From Actinoplanes lobatus (lineage in GTDB: Bacteria; Actinomycetota; Actinomycetes; Mycobacteriales; Micromonosporaceae), in contig NZ_JACHNC010000001.1 of assembly GCF_014205215.1 (NCBI RefSeq), positions 7,994,501 to 8,058,500 on the forward strand: a DNA stretch of 64,000 bases, in the 5' to 3' direction. Positions within the stretch are counted from its first letter, which is position 1, and every line of letters starts with the position of its first letter. This document shows, piece by piece, positions 6,226-13,915 of the stretch. The notes below the pieces were generated by a model, which was given only the letters and a program-made list of their open reading frames with translations, searched no databases and had not been told where the DNA came from. The position numbers and the translations under genes are program-made.

Positions 6226-8070
6226 TCACACCAGAGCAGGGACTCCGGAATCGCAGTTCACCGTCATCGTGACCAGCCGGTTGCCGTGCTTGAAGGTGAC
6301 CGATGGGGCCGCCGCCGGGCCGGGATCGGCGGACTTCACCTTGTACGAGCCGGCCGCCTTCCAGGAAAGGATCTCCGCATCCCCGCCGGAGTGACAGGTG
6401 GCCACCACGGTGCCGCCCGCCGACGAGAGGGTGCGCTGCACCGGCGCCGCCGTGGTGGTCGTGGTGGTGACCTCGACGGTCGGCGTCGGCGCGGCGGTGG
6501 TCGTCGTGGCCGTGGGCTGCGCGGCCGGCGGCGCCGTCACCGTCGGGGCGACCCCGGCCGGCGGTGCCGGTTTCGGGTTTCCGGCGCCCGGCGTCACCTC
6601 CCGGGTCGAGATGATCTTCGTGCCGGTCGCGGCGGTGCGCGGCGCATGGCTGTTCTCGGGGCTCACCGCCGACGGTTGCGCGGCACCGGCGGATTCCGCC
6701 GCGACCACGGTTCCGGCCGCGCCGTCCGCGCCGTCCTCTCGCAGAAACAACCAGCCACCGGCGCCCGCGGCGATGAGCAGCGCCGCCGCAACCGCCCAGC
6801 GGGTCACCCGTGGGCGGTCGCGGGCCGCCGGTTCGCCACCCTGCGCTGCCGGTGCAGGCGGTCCGGTCAAGCCGTCCTCCGGCTCCACCACCACCGCCTT
6901 GAACGGCTTGAGCGAGTGGGCCGAGTCAACCAATCCAACCGCATCGACTGCATTGACTGGGTCGACTGCATTGACTGCACCGACTGGGTTGACTGCATTG
7001 ACTAGGTCGACCGAGCCGACCGGGCCGAGCCGGCTGACCGGATTGACTGGGCTGGCCGGATTGACTGCATTGAGCGGACCCACTGGGCTGAGCGGACCCA
7101 CTGGGCTGAGCGGACCCGCAGGGCTGAGCGGGCCGACCGGGCGATCTTCCGGCAACGGGCGCAATCCGGCGCTCTGCGAGAGGATCTCGGTCGCCTCCTC
7201 AGCGCTGGGCCGCTGGTCCGGGTCCTTCGCGAGACACCGGTTGCACAGGTCGATCACCCGGTCCGGCACCCCGTCCACCGGCGGCAACGGCAGCGGCGGC
7301 ACGTAGAGGTGCGCCTCCAGCATCTGCCGGGTGTTCTCGCTGTTCCACGGCGACCGCCCGGACAGCATGAGATAGAGGACGACACCGAGCGCGTAGACGT
7401 CCGACGCCGGCACCACGGCGTCGCCGACGAGCCGCTCGGGCGCCAGATAGGCGGGGGTCCCCAACAGCTCACCCAGGGCGTCGTCATCCGCCCCGGACGG
7501 CGCCGGCCACTCGGGCCGCGCCGCCGCGGCGATCCCGAAGTCGACCACCTTCGCCCCGGTCGGCGACAGGATCACGTTGCCCGGCTTGATGTCGCGGTGC
7601 ACCAGCCCTTCGGCATGTGCCGCAGCCAGCGCCGCCGCGATCTCCGCCCCGACGCGCATGGCGAACCCGGCCACCACCGGCCCGGCGGACAGCCGTTCCA
7701 GCAGCGTCGCGCCGGTGACCAGCTCCATCACCACGTAGGGCAGCACCCGTCCGGCGATCTCCACCTCGCCGTAGTCGTGCACATGGGCGATGTTCGGATG
7801 CGACAGCGCGCCGGCCGCCCGGGCCTCGAGACGGATCCGTTCCCGCGACCGGACGTCCACCGCCTGCCCCGGTTTGATCATTTTCACGGCGACGGACCGG
7901 GCCAGCACCGAATCGTGCGCCTGCCAGACCACCGCCATCCCACCGGTACCGATCGGCGCCAGCAAACGGTACCGGCCACCCAGCACCAGTCCTGCTCGCG
8001 CGCCGTTCTCCGATGCACCGCCGGGATCATTCATTCCCGGCATCCTGCCGTGATCCGCGCCGATTCGCAT
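6226..8070 (-). CDS. Membrane Ser/Thr protein kinase (PASTA-less, Hanks type)
   Basis: This 614-residue protein has a kinase domain at about residues 34-300: Gly loop IGTGGMAVVW at 40-49, Lys63, catalytic HRDIKPGN at 158-165, DFG at 177-179, and PE of the activation segment at 211-212. Residues 312-382 are a low-complexity linker of repeated GPLSPV, VNPV and AVNAV units. A single membrane segment (WAVAAALLIAAGAGGWLFL) lies at about 425-443. An extracellular Thr/Pro-rich stalk and a small C-terminal domain with two Cys follow. It should phosphorylate cytoplasmic proteins in response to an external signal. The start is uncertain: in-frame ATGs also occur at 8043 and 8034, none with a strong ribosome-binding site. 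Confidence 0.92.
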   Translation of the reverse strand: MRIGADHGRMPGMNDPGGASENGARAGLVLGGRYRLLAPIGTGGMAVVWQAHDSVLARSVAVKMIKPGQAVDVRSRERIRLEARAAGALSHPNIAHVHDYGEVEIAGRVLPYVVMELVTGATLLERLSAGPVVAGFAMRVGAEIAAALAAAHAEGLVHRDIKPGNVILSPTGAKVVDFGIAAAARPEWPAPSGADDDALGELLGTPAYLAPERLVGDAVVPASDVYALGVVLYLMLSGRSPWNSENTRQMLEAHLYVPPLPLPPVDGVPDRVIDLCNRCLAKDPDQRPSAEEATEILSQSAGLRPLPEDRPVGPLSPAGPLSPVGPLSPVGPLNAVNPASPVNPVSRLGPVGSVDLVNAVNPVGAVNAVDPVNAVDAVGLVDSAHSLKPFKAVVVEPEDGLTGPPAPAAQGGEPAARDRPRVTRWAVAAALLIAAGAGGWLFLREDGADGAAGTVVAAESAGAAQPSAVSPENSHAPRTAATGTKIISTREVTPGAGNPKPAPPAGVAPTVTAPPAAQPTATTTTAAPTPTVEVTTTTTTAAPVQRTLSSAGGTVVATCHSGGDAEILSWKAAGSYKVKSADPGPAAAPSVTFKHGNRLVTMTVNCDSGVPALV

Positions 8071-8157
8071 CCCACGTCGAGACAGCCCTTGGTCATTCGG
8101 CCGCAGTTGGCAGTGATCGGGGGTCTCCTAACGTTTCGTGGGCCGGTTTCCGGATCG

Positions 8158-8201
8158 TCCGGGCAGTGGCGAGGCAGAGTCCGGGCAGTGGCAAGACAGA
8201 G
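8158..8201. repeat. 22-bp tandem duplication
   Basis: Two adjacent 22-bp copies beginning TCCGGGCAGTGGC (8158-8179 and 8180-8201) differ at only two positions. Confidence 0.85.
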
Positions 8202-8504
8202 ACGGCCACGGCGCAGCATAGCGATGGCGATGAGCGCGTTCGCGAGGTGGTGACCGTAGCCCCGGCGGGCCGGACTCCTCGCCGGCCCCGGCGTGTCCCG
8301 CTCACCCAGCGCTGCACACCTGGACCCGGCGGTGCCGGCACCACGGTGCTTCGGCAGATCGCCGATCTTCTGCGAAGAGTGCACCAGGGCGTTTCCGGTG
8401 AGCCCGCCGAAGGTCGGCGACGTGGTCGCCGTTCTCGACGTGGGCGGTCACGGGGAGCGTGGGTGAGCGGCGGCAGGGCCGAAAGCGGACACCCGGGCCG
8501 GCCC

Positions 8505-8624
8505 GCCCGGGCACCGATCTGAGCCCGGCGGGCGCGGCACAGGCGCGAGCGGGCAGCCCGCTCGCGTGGCAGGGCGGAACGGTCCACAGGAACGGGACGG
8601 CGTCGGGCGTACCGAAATGTTTGG
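8505..8624 (-). repeat. Interspersed intergenic repeat, copy A
   Basis: It lies directly downstream of the 3' end of the gene at 8627-8929. Its core GCCCGGCGGGCGCGGCAC is at 8523-8540, flanked by CACCGATCT and GCGAGCGGGCAGC, and the gene-proximal end reads GCGTACCGAAATG. The same parts occur in copies B, C, D and, inverted, E. Confidence 0.7.
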
Positions 8625-8626
8625 GT

Positions 8627-8929
8627 TCAAGAGCCGACGCCGAGGCTCATGGTCTTGCCGATCGGGTCGAGATCGAACGTGATCAGGCCCTGCTGGACGG
8701 CGGTGAGGCCGGCCAGGACGGCGGTGGCCTCGTCGGCCGACTCCGTCTCCAGGAACAGCACGACGCCGGGGACGTCGCCCACCTTGAGGGCATATTCGGT
8801 CACCACGCGGTGACGCACCAGGTTCCATGCCGCCGCCGAGAACCCGTGCTCGTCGAAGAATTCGGCGAGCTGGCTCGCCGTGACACCGTCTGCCGGACGG
8901 GAGTTCGCCATGAACCGCATACCCACCAT
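8627..8929 (-). CDS. Small dimeric alpha/beta-barrel-like hypothetical protein
   Basis: This 100-residue protein has the pattern of small ferredoxin-like (muconolactone-isomerase or YciI-like) domains: strand MRFMANS, helix TASQLAEFFDEHGF, strands around VVTEYALKV and VVLFLETES, helix EATAVLAGLTAVQ, and a final strand LITFDLDPI. Catalytic residues are not identifiable, so family membership is a guess. It is the last of three minus-strand genes (10001 to 8627) with gaps of 13-27 bp, probably one operon with the DinB-like gene. Start choice among ATGs at 8929, 8920 and 8911 is open. Confidence 0.7.
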   Translation of the reverse strand: MVGMRFMANSRPADGVTASQLAEFFDEHGFSAAAWNLVRHRVVTEYALKVGDVPGVVLFLETESADEATAVLAGLTAVQQGLITFDLDPIGKTMSLGVGS

Positions 8930-8956
8930 GGTCGGCGGCCCGAGGGAGACGGGTCC

Positions 8957-9283
8957 TCATCCGTCGTGGGTGAGATCCGCCAGCGTGATTTCGATCAGCG
9001 CCGCCAGATCCCGGTCGTGCCCGGCGGCCGGCACCGCTCGCAGCGCGGCGGCCGCAGCCGGAGCGAGAGCAGGATCCGCCCTGGCGGAAGTGCCAATGAG
9101 ATCGATACTGCTGTATATATCCGGCTTTGGGCCGTCGACGTGAAGCACCGCCTCGCAAAAGGAGTGTCCACCCGCGACGGTCCGCCGGATCCGGTCCATG
9201 TCGAACGTGCCGATCTGCTCGTGAGGCGGCAAGGTCACCTCGGCGGCACCGATCAGCGACGTGGACCCGGTCGATCTCGTCAT
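8957..9283 (-). CDS. Hypothetical protein in DinB operon
   Basis: This 108-residue frame sits tightly between two better-supported genes on the same strand (13 bp and 27 bp gaps). Its composition is protein-like (HEQIGTFDMDRIRRTVAGGH, then CEAVLHVDGPKPDIYSSIDL). An Ala-rich helix follows in the C-terminal half. No family is recognised, and no signal peptide or membrane segment is seen. Confidence 0.55.
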   Translation of the reverse strand: MTRSTGSTSLIGAAEVTLPPHEQIGTFDMDRIRRTVAGGHSFCEAVLHVDGPKPDIYSSIDLIGTSARADPALAPAAAAALRAVPAAGHDRDLAALIEITLADLTHDG

Positions 9284-9296
9284 CGAGGACGCCCAC

Positions 9297-10001
9297 CTAC
9301 GCGCGGTCGATGTCGCGGAGGGCGAAGCGGAGGTGTTCCCACTCCTCGGCGAGGATCACGTGCAGGCAGTGCAGGACCGGCTCCTCGTGGTCGGGGGACC
9401 AGGGGACGACGCGGGGCTCGGCGAGCACGTCCGGGGTGGCGGTGGCGAGGAAGTCGCGGACCATCGCCTGGCGTTCGGCGCGGACGGCGAGGACTTCCGG
9501 GTACGACGGGGGCTCCTTCACAAAGATGGACAGGTCGTAGCCGTCCGATTCATATTCGACGTGCGGCTGGCCGAACCGGTGGAACGGCTCCGGACGGCGC
9601 AGGATGCCCTTGCCGAGCCACGCGTCGGTGGCGAACGCCAGGTGGCGCAGCGTCTGCGCGAACGACCACTCGCCGTCGACCGACACGTCCGCGGCGCCGG
9701 GCGGCATCGCCGCGACCTGGGCGAGCGCGGACCGCCAGGCCGCCTCGACCGCCGCCCACGCCGCCCGCAACCCGTCCGGATCGGTCGCCGTGCGCAGGTC
9801 ACGGCCCGGGAAGCGGCGGTTCAGCTCGGCCTCGACCAGCGGCGCGACGTCCACGCCGTTGACCAGCAGCGGGCCGTCGGCGAGCCAGGGGGCGTCGATG
9901 TCCAGCCCGCGTACGTCGACGCCGCGCATCACGGCGCCGGCCAGCGTCGAGCGTTCGAACCGGGCACCCCGTAGGTCCTGGTCGGCGAATTCGGTCACCA
10001 T
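9297..10001 (-). CDS. DinB-family protein with N-terminal pentapeptide-like segment
   Basis: The protein has 234 residues from the ATG at 10001. Residues about 6-35 carry pentapeptide-like steps (DLRGARFERSTLAGAVMRGV). A four-helix DinB/YfiT-like domain follows at about 60-230 with a histidine set suitable for metal binding: SFAQTLRHLAFATDAWL near 120 and VLHCLHVILAEEWEHLRFA near the C-terminus. DinB-like enzymes are often thiol- or damage-related transferases; the substrate is unknown here. It is the promoter-proximal gene of a three-gene minus-strand operon. Confidence 0.82.
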   Translation of the reverse strand: MVTEFADQDLRGARFERSTLAGAVMRGVDVRGLDIDAPWLADGPLLVNGVDVAPLVEAELNRRFPGRDLRTATDPDGLRAAWAAVEAAWRSALAQVAAMPPGAADVSVDGEWSFAQTLRHLAFATDAWLGKGILRRPEPFHRFGQPHVEYESDGYDLSIFVKEPPSYPEVLAVRAERQAMVRDFLATATPDVLAEPRVVPWSPDHEEPVLHCLHVILAEEWEHLRFALRDIDRA

Positions 10002-10117
10002 GTGTCCCCGTCTCCTTGGTAGTGCCAGCCCTACCTCCGAGGGGAGGCGTACACCATGGTTCAGAGTCTCTCCGATTCGTACGGTCGATGGCAGCACACC
10101 GACGGGGAGGAGAAACC

Positions 10118-11062
10118 ATGGCGGACCATCTGATGCCGCTGATCTGCTCGCCGTGGCTGTATGTGATCGTGGCCGTGGCCGTGGCGGTCGACGGATTCCT
10201 GCCCGTCGTGCCGTCCGAGGCCGTGGTGATCGGGCTGAGCGCCCTGTCCACGGCCGGGTCGCCGCACCTGCTCTGGCTCTTTGCGGCGGTGGTGGCCGGC
10301 AGTGTGGCCGGTGACCGGGTGGCCTACCTGATCGGCAGCCGGGCGGGCGCCCGGATCAGGAACCGGGGCCTGGCGGTCGCCCGGGCGCGGGCCGAGCGGG
10401 CCCTGTCCCGGTACGGTGCGGCCGCCCTGCTGGCCGGCCGGTTCCTGCCCGGCGGGCGTACCGCCACCACCATGACGTCCGGCCAGGTGGGGCTGCCGTC
10501 GGGGCGGTTCCGGCTGTTCACCCTGGTGGCCGGGGTGGTGTGGGCGGGGTACACGATCGGGCTCGGGCGGTTGGGTGGTGCCCGGTTCGCCGACTCGCCG
10601 CTGCTCGGCGCCGCGTTCGGGATCCTTCTCGGTGGCGTTCTCACCGGGATACAGACTCTCGTGGGCCGGGGGTCAGAGCGGCGGGCGGCGGCCGGACCAG
10701 ACGCACGTCCGGCGGCGCAGCAGGCCGTCGGAGAGGGGCAGGGTCAGCAGCCGCTCGCGGAAACCGGCGCGGTAGGGGTCCGGCAGATCCTCGATGAAGG
10801 CGCGGTACCCGTGCGACAGCGCCCACGCCCACAGTTGCGCGGTGTCCTCGAAGACGATCTCCACCGTGGCGTGCTCCTCGTGCAGGTCCACGAAACCGGC
10901 CCCGTCCAGCAGGTCGGCCGCGTCGATCGGGGAGCCCAGACTGCCACCGGGCGGGATGTGTGGCGCGAACTCCAGGAACAGCGAATCCACCCGGTCGGCC
11001 AGTGGGGACGACCAGACCGCCGGTTCGGCGTCGTGGTGGCGGGCGCTGCCGCCGGTCAGTGA
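10118..11062 (+). CDS. DedA-family membrane protein with antisense C-terminal extension
   Basis: The ATG at 10118 follows a strong GGGGAGG ribosome-binding site. Residues 1-180 are a typical DedA/SNARE-associated domain: re-entrant helix with PVVPSEAVV, conserved G-D (VAGDRVAYLIG), and GRFLPGGRTATTM, then two C-terminal helices. DedA proteins are inner-membrane lipid or undecaprenyl-phosphate transport factors. The family usually ends near residue 200, but here no stop occurs until 11062. The last 130 or so residues are therefore read antisense through the convergent methyltransferase gene and have no domain character. Either the stop was lost by mutation or a base error shifted the frame; the 3' boundary is uncertain. 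Confidence 0.75.
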   Translation: MADHLMPLICSPWLYVIVAVAVAVDGFLPVVPSEAVVIGLSALSTAGSPHLLWLFAAVVAGSVAGDRVAYLIGSRAGARIRNRGLAVARARAERALSRYGAAALLAGRFLPGGRTATTMTSGQVGLPSGRFRLFTLVAGVVWAGYTIGLGRLGGARFADSPLLGAAFGILLGGVLTGIQTLVGRGSERRAAAGPDARPAAQQAVGEGQGQQPLAETGAVGVRQILDEGAVPVRQRPRPQLRGVLEDDLHRGVLLVQVHETGPVQQVGRVDRGAQTATGRDVWRELQEQRIHPVGQWGRPDRRFGVVVAGAAAGQ

Positions 11063-11455
11063 GAACCGGCCGCCCGGGCGCAGCACCCGGAAGGCCTCGG
11101 CCACCCCGGCCGGCGGCGAGTCCAGCACATGGATCACGAAGGAGGCCGCCACCTCGTCGAAACAACCGTCCGGCAGGGTCAGGGCCTCGGCGTCCATCAC
11201 CCGGGCGTCCACCCCGGGATGGTCGGTGGCCAGCAGCGCGACCATGGTGGGCGCCGCGTCGACGGCGGTCACCAGGCATCCCCGGGCGAGCGCGGCCGCG
11301 GTGAGGGCGCCCCGGCCGGCGCCGAGATCGAGGAACCGGCTGCCCGCGGGTGGGCCGAGCACGTCGACGATGGCCGCGCCGTACTCCGCGAAGAACGGCA
11401 CCACCGTGTCGTAGTCGGCCGCCACCCGATCGAAGATCCTCCACGTCGATACCAT
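10673..11455 (-). CDS. SAM-dependent methyltransferase (class I)
   Basis: It has 260 residues from the ATG at 11455; another ATG is 27 bases upstream. The class-I fold is clear: motif I LDLGAGRGALT near residue 41, Asp at the end of strand 2 (VTAVDAAP), motif with VMDAEALTLPDG, and motif IV-like VAASFVIHVLDSPP followed by RVLRPGGRFSLTG. The substrate cannot be told. It converges on the DedA gene, whose frame runs through half of it on the other strand. Confidence 0.88.
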   Translation of the reverse strand: MVSTWRIFDRVAADYDTVVPFFAEYGAAIVDVLGPPAGSRFLDLGAGRGALTAAALARGCLVTAVDAAPTMVALLATDHPGVDARVMDAEALTLPDGCFDEVAASFVIHVLDSPPAGVAEAFRVLRPGGRFSLTGGSARHHDAEPAVWSSPLADRVDSLFLEFAPHIPPGGSLGSPIDAADLLDGAGFVDLHEEHATVEIVFEDTAQLWAWALSHGYRAFIEDLPDPYRAGFRERLLTLPLSDGLLRRRTCVWSGRRPPL

Positions 11456-11522
11456 GCCGCCATCCGACAACGCCGCCGCCACGGTGGCAACCCGACCGGC
11501 GGGCGCGGCTGTCGGCGGAGCC

Positions 11523-12470
11523 TCACCCGCCGCGGTGGTGCTTCTTCACGAAGGTGTAGCCGGGCTCCAGCGTGAAACCGTCGATCTCCTCGGTCTCCAT
11601 GGCCTGCTGATGCAGGTTGAGCTGCTTCTTCGACGCGTTGGCGCCGGCCGGCAGCCGCCGGACGAATCCGCTGACCCAGTGCGCCCGATGCTCCCCGCCG
11701 GCGCCGTCGCCGTGCTCGCCGGGCTCCCCCGGCAGCGACGCCGGCTCGACCAGCGGCGCGTAGAAGAGCAGGTCGAGGGTCTCCTCACCGTCGACGGCCG
11801 GATAGTTGAGCTCGCCGTCCGGCCCGGTGCTGCCGGCCACCCGGGTGACGTAGCCCTCCCGCAGCAGCTGGTCGACGGCGTTCCGGAGCAGGAACTGCCC
11901 CTTCTTGCCACGGCCCAGCCCGCAGTGGGCCGGCAGTTCGGCCTCGGCGAAGACGGCGCTGCCGTCCTCGAAGACCCGGCCGAGCCGCCGCACCGCGTTG
12001 AGCACCTGACCGCGATTGGACACTCCCGGGTCGAACTCGCGGGTGATCACCCGAGGGTCGTACTCATGGAAGTAGTCGACGCCGTCCACCCGCATCGGCT
12101 CGTCCAGCGTGACGGTCCGCAGATGCACCTGCTGGTCCCGCACGCTGATGGTGACCAGCACCCCGGCGTGCAGGTCGGCGGGCCAGGCGATCCCGGTGAG
12201 CCGCCACCCCGGGTCCTGGACGACCCCGGCCTCGTACGTCTCCCGGCCGGGCGCCATCCCCAGCGCCCGATGGTCGAGCACCACGGCGACCGTCTCCGGC
12301 AACGTCTCGCCGAGATCGTCGGGCAGCGGGCACACGGCCTGATCCAGGTCCGCCCGCACCAGGGGAAACCTGCGCGTTCTCACGCAGAGAAAGATACCTC
12401 CCACCTGGTCAGGGCAGCCCGTCCGCGTCGTCACGCCGGTCGCCACCACCGTCACGCGCGGTTTCACCAC
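11523..12470 (-). CDS. Hypothetical protein, unknown function
   Basis: The 315-residue frame starts at an ATG at 12470, but a GTG at 12383 (VRTRRFPLVRADLD) is a credible start: the first 29 residues look non-conserved and a GGGAGG motif lies 13 nt before the GTG. The C-terminal half has a clear domain-like composition: SNRGQVLNAVRRLGRVFEDG, KKGQFLLRNAVDQLLREGYV and a basic tail ending KKHHRGG. The segment around 160-240 could be a winged-helix-like fold (two-sided helices, then a loop with GPDGELNYP). I recognise no family. No signal peptide; likely cytoplasmic. Confidence 0.7.
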   Translation of the reverse strand: MVKPRVTVVATGVTTRTGCPDQVGGIFLCVRTRRFPLVRADLDQAVCPLPDDLGETLPETVAVVLDHRALGMAPGRETYEAGVVQDPGWRLTGIAWPADLHAGVLVTISVRDQQVHLRTVTLDEPMRVDGVDYFHEYDPRVITREFDPGVSNRGQVLNAVRRLGRVFEDGSAVFAEAELPAHCGLGRGKKGQFLLRNAVDQLLREGYVTRVAGSTGPDGELNYPAVDGEETLDLLFYAPLVEPASLPGEPGEHGDGAGGEHRAHWVSGFVRRLPAGANASKKQLNLHQQAMETEEIDGFTLEPGYTFVKKHHRGG

Positions 12471-12513
12471 AGGATTGTCCTTCAGCGCCGCGACAGGGCA
12501 GGATGGCCAGAAG

Positions 12514-12527
12514 TAGAACGCGTTCTA
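12514..12527. promoter_or_regulatory. KstR-like palindromic operator
   Basis: A perfect 14-bp palindrome TAGAACGCGTTCTA lies 16 bp upstream of the ATG at 12544. It fits TNNAACNNGTTNNA, the published motif of the TetR-family cholesterol-catabolism repressor KstR. Other TetR-family proteins use similar sites. Confidence 0.6.
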
Positions 12528-12543
12528 TATCGGGAGGGGCGCC

Positions 12544-12915
12544 ATGACCATCCGTGACCTGGCACGGCGATCGCAGGCGGCGGCCGGGGCGAAGGACCGC
12601 GAGGGCTGGCTGGGGCTGTTCGCCGAGGACGCGGTCGTAGAGGACCCGGTCGGGCCGTCACCGCTGTGCCCGGACGGTCGAGGGCATCACGGGGCGGCGG
12701 CCATCGCGAAGTTCTACGACACCGTGATCGGGATGGTCGACGGGATGCGCTTCGAGATCGAGCGCTCCTACCTGTGCGGTGACGAGGTCGCCGACGTCGG
12801 CAGCATCCACATCACCCTCCCCGGCGGTCAGGCCGCCCAGGTGAACGGCGTCTTCACCTACCGGGGCGACGGCGCGGGCCGGATCGCCGCACTGCGGGCC
12901 TACTGGGAGTTCTGA
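12544..12915 (+). CDS. SnoaL/ketosteroid-isomerase-like (NTF2 fold) protein
   Basis: This 123-residue protein has NTF2-like order: N-terminal helix (LARRSQAAAGAKDREGWLGL), FAEDAVVEDPVGPSP near residue 27, GRGHHGAAAIAKFYDTVIG helix, then four strands ending in ALRAYWEF. Such proteins include steroid delta-isomerases, polyketide cyclases and epoxide hydrolases. EDPVG is common in the steroid delta-isomerase-like subgroup. A strong GGGAGG ribosome-binding site precedes the ATG, and a KstR-like palindrome lies just upstream, hinting at a steroid-linked role. No other steroid gene is in the window. Confidence 0.82.
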   Translation: MTIRDLARRSQAAAGAKDREGWLGLFAEDAVVEDPVGPSPLCPDGRGHHGAAAIAKFYDTVIGMVDGMRFEIERSYLCGDEVADVGSIHITLPGGQAAQVNGVFTYRGDGAGRIAALRAYWEF

Positions 12916-12919
12916 CCCG

Positions 12920-13381
12920 CTACTCGACGGACTGGGCGAGCTGCGTGGTGACCATGTTCCAGCCGTCGAAGAAGCCGAGCTTCTCGTGCCGCTCACGGGC
13001 GGACGGGTCACCGTGCCGGACCACGACCCGGTAGTCGGTGCCCTCCGGATGATCGGCCAGCACGATCTCGGCGGTCATCGGCACCGGCGCGGGCAGGGCC
13101 GGCCGCCAGGCGCTGTCGATCGCGTTGGTGAAGACGATCCGTTCCAGATTGTCGACGACCAGGAAGATCGCGTCGACGTGCGGGACGAACGCCACGCCGT
13201 CCTCGCTCATCCGGGTCACGAGGGCGCCGCCGGGCCGGGCCTCCAGCCGGTCGACGACGCACACCATGGGCGCCGGAATGAACCACTTCGCGAAGCGGTC
13301 CGGGTCGGTCCAGGCGCTCCACACGACGGCCCGCGGGGCGCGGATGGTCCGTTGCAGGGTCAGGTCCAGGTCGGGGTTCAT
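12920..13381 (-). CDS. SRPBCC/AHSA1-domain protein
   Basis: This 153-residue protein is an activator-of-Hsp90-homologue-like domain: start DLDLTLQRTIRAPRAVVW, then SAWTDPDRFAKWFIP, strands through RLEARPGGALVTRM, and a C-terminal helix with GFFDGWNMVTTQLAQSV. These cup-shaped domains bind small hydrophobic ligands. It overlaps the upstream ArsR-type regulator gene by ATGA, the usual regulator/AHSA1 pairing in actinobacteria, and is probably repressed by it. Confidence 0.88.
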   Translation of the reverse strand: MNPDLDLTLQRTIRAPRAVVWSAWTDPDRFAKWFIPAPMVCVVDRLEARPGGALVTRMSEDGVAFVPHVDAIFLVVDNLERIVFTNAIDSAWRPALPAPVPMTAEIVLADHPEGTDYRVVVRHGDPSARERHEKLGFFDGWNMVTTQLAQSVE

Positions 13382-13716
13382 GACGGATCCTCCTCGGTGC
13401 CGGCGACGAACTGTTCGAGCCGGTCGGTGCGTTCTTCCCAGATGCGGCGCTGCTCGGCCAGCCAGTCCTCGGCGAGCGCGAGACGCTCCCGGTTGAGCAC
13501 ACAGGTGCGGACCCGGCCGGCCTTGCTCGTCCGAATGATCCCGGCGGATTCGAGCGCCCGCACGTGTTTCAGGAACGACGGGAGCGTCATCGGGAACTCG
13601 CCGGCGAGATCACCCACGCTGGCCGGGCCGCGCCCGAGCCGCCGGATGACCCCACGCCGCGTCGGATCGGCAAGGGCGTCGAACAGCCCGTCCAACTGAG
13701 CCGAATACTGTGCCAC
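13378..13716 (-). CDS. ArsR-family transcriptional regulator
   Basis: The 112-residue protein starts at the GTG at 13716. It has the ArsR winged helix: FDALADPTRRGVIRRLGRG, recognition helix region SVGDLAGEFPMTLPSFLKHV, RALESAGIIRTSKAGRVRT wing, and a helical C-terminus WLAEQRRIWEERTDRLEQF. No metal-binding CxC pair is present, so it belongs to the non-metal ArsR group that controls AHSA1-type partners. The likely operator is the palindrome at 13741-13762, 25 bp upstream. Confidence 0.9.
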   Translation of the reverse strand: MAQYSAQLDGLFDALADPTRRGVIRRLGRGPASVGDLAGEFPMTLPSFLKHVRALESAGIIRTSKAGRVRTCVLNRERLALAEDWLAEQRRIWEERTDRLEQFVAGTEEDPS

Positions 13717-13740
13717 GCGGCTAAGTATTGCCCGGCCGGA

Positions 13741-13762
13741 TAGTTAGCGCAAGGGCTAACTA
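13741..13762. promoter_or_regulatory. Palindromic operator upstream of arsR-like gene
   Basis: Perfect 8-bp arms TAGTTAGC and GCTAACTA separated by 6 bp. The placement suits autoregulation by the ArsR-type protein encoded just downstream on the minus strand. Confidence 0.65.
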
Positions 13763-13794
13763 TTGAAACGCCGGCAAGGCCACACCGACATGAA

Positions 13795-13915
13795 CCACAT
13801 CCGGTACGCGTGTCCTCGTCGCCGTCTCACCAGGGCCGTTCCGTCCGCCCGGCCCCTCTCGCTGCCCGCTCCAGCCTGTGCCGCTCCCGCCGGGCGTAGA
13901 CCGGTGGGACACCCC
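13795..13915 (+). repeat. Interspersed intergenic repeat, copy E (inverted)
   Basis: It is the reverse complement of copy B, sharing CCGGTACGCGTGTCCTCGTC, TCTCGCTGCCCGCTCC and GTGCCGCTCCCGCCGGGC (13878-13895). With copy B it brackets the block 13795-14668. Confidence 0.75.

Larger units (their letters stand above)
8071..8626. other. Intergenic region with repeats, no gene
   Basis: No frame here looks coding. It contains a 22-bp tandem duplication (8158-8201) and, at its right end, one member of the interspersed intergenic repeat family (8505-8624). The kinase promoter should lie near 8080-8150. Confidence 0.6.

Noticed and set aside
11454..12557. Long plus-strand frame opposite the 11523-12470 gene
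   Set aside because: The composition is shadow-like and it overlaps both neighbours; the minus-strand frame has the better protein character.
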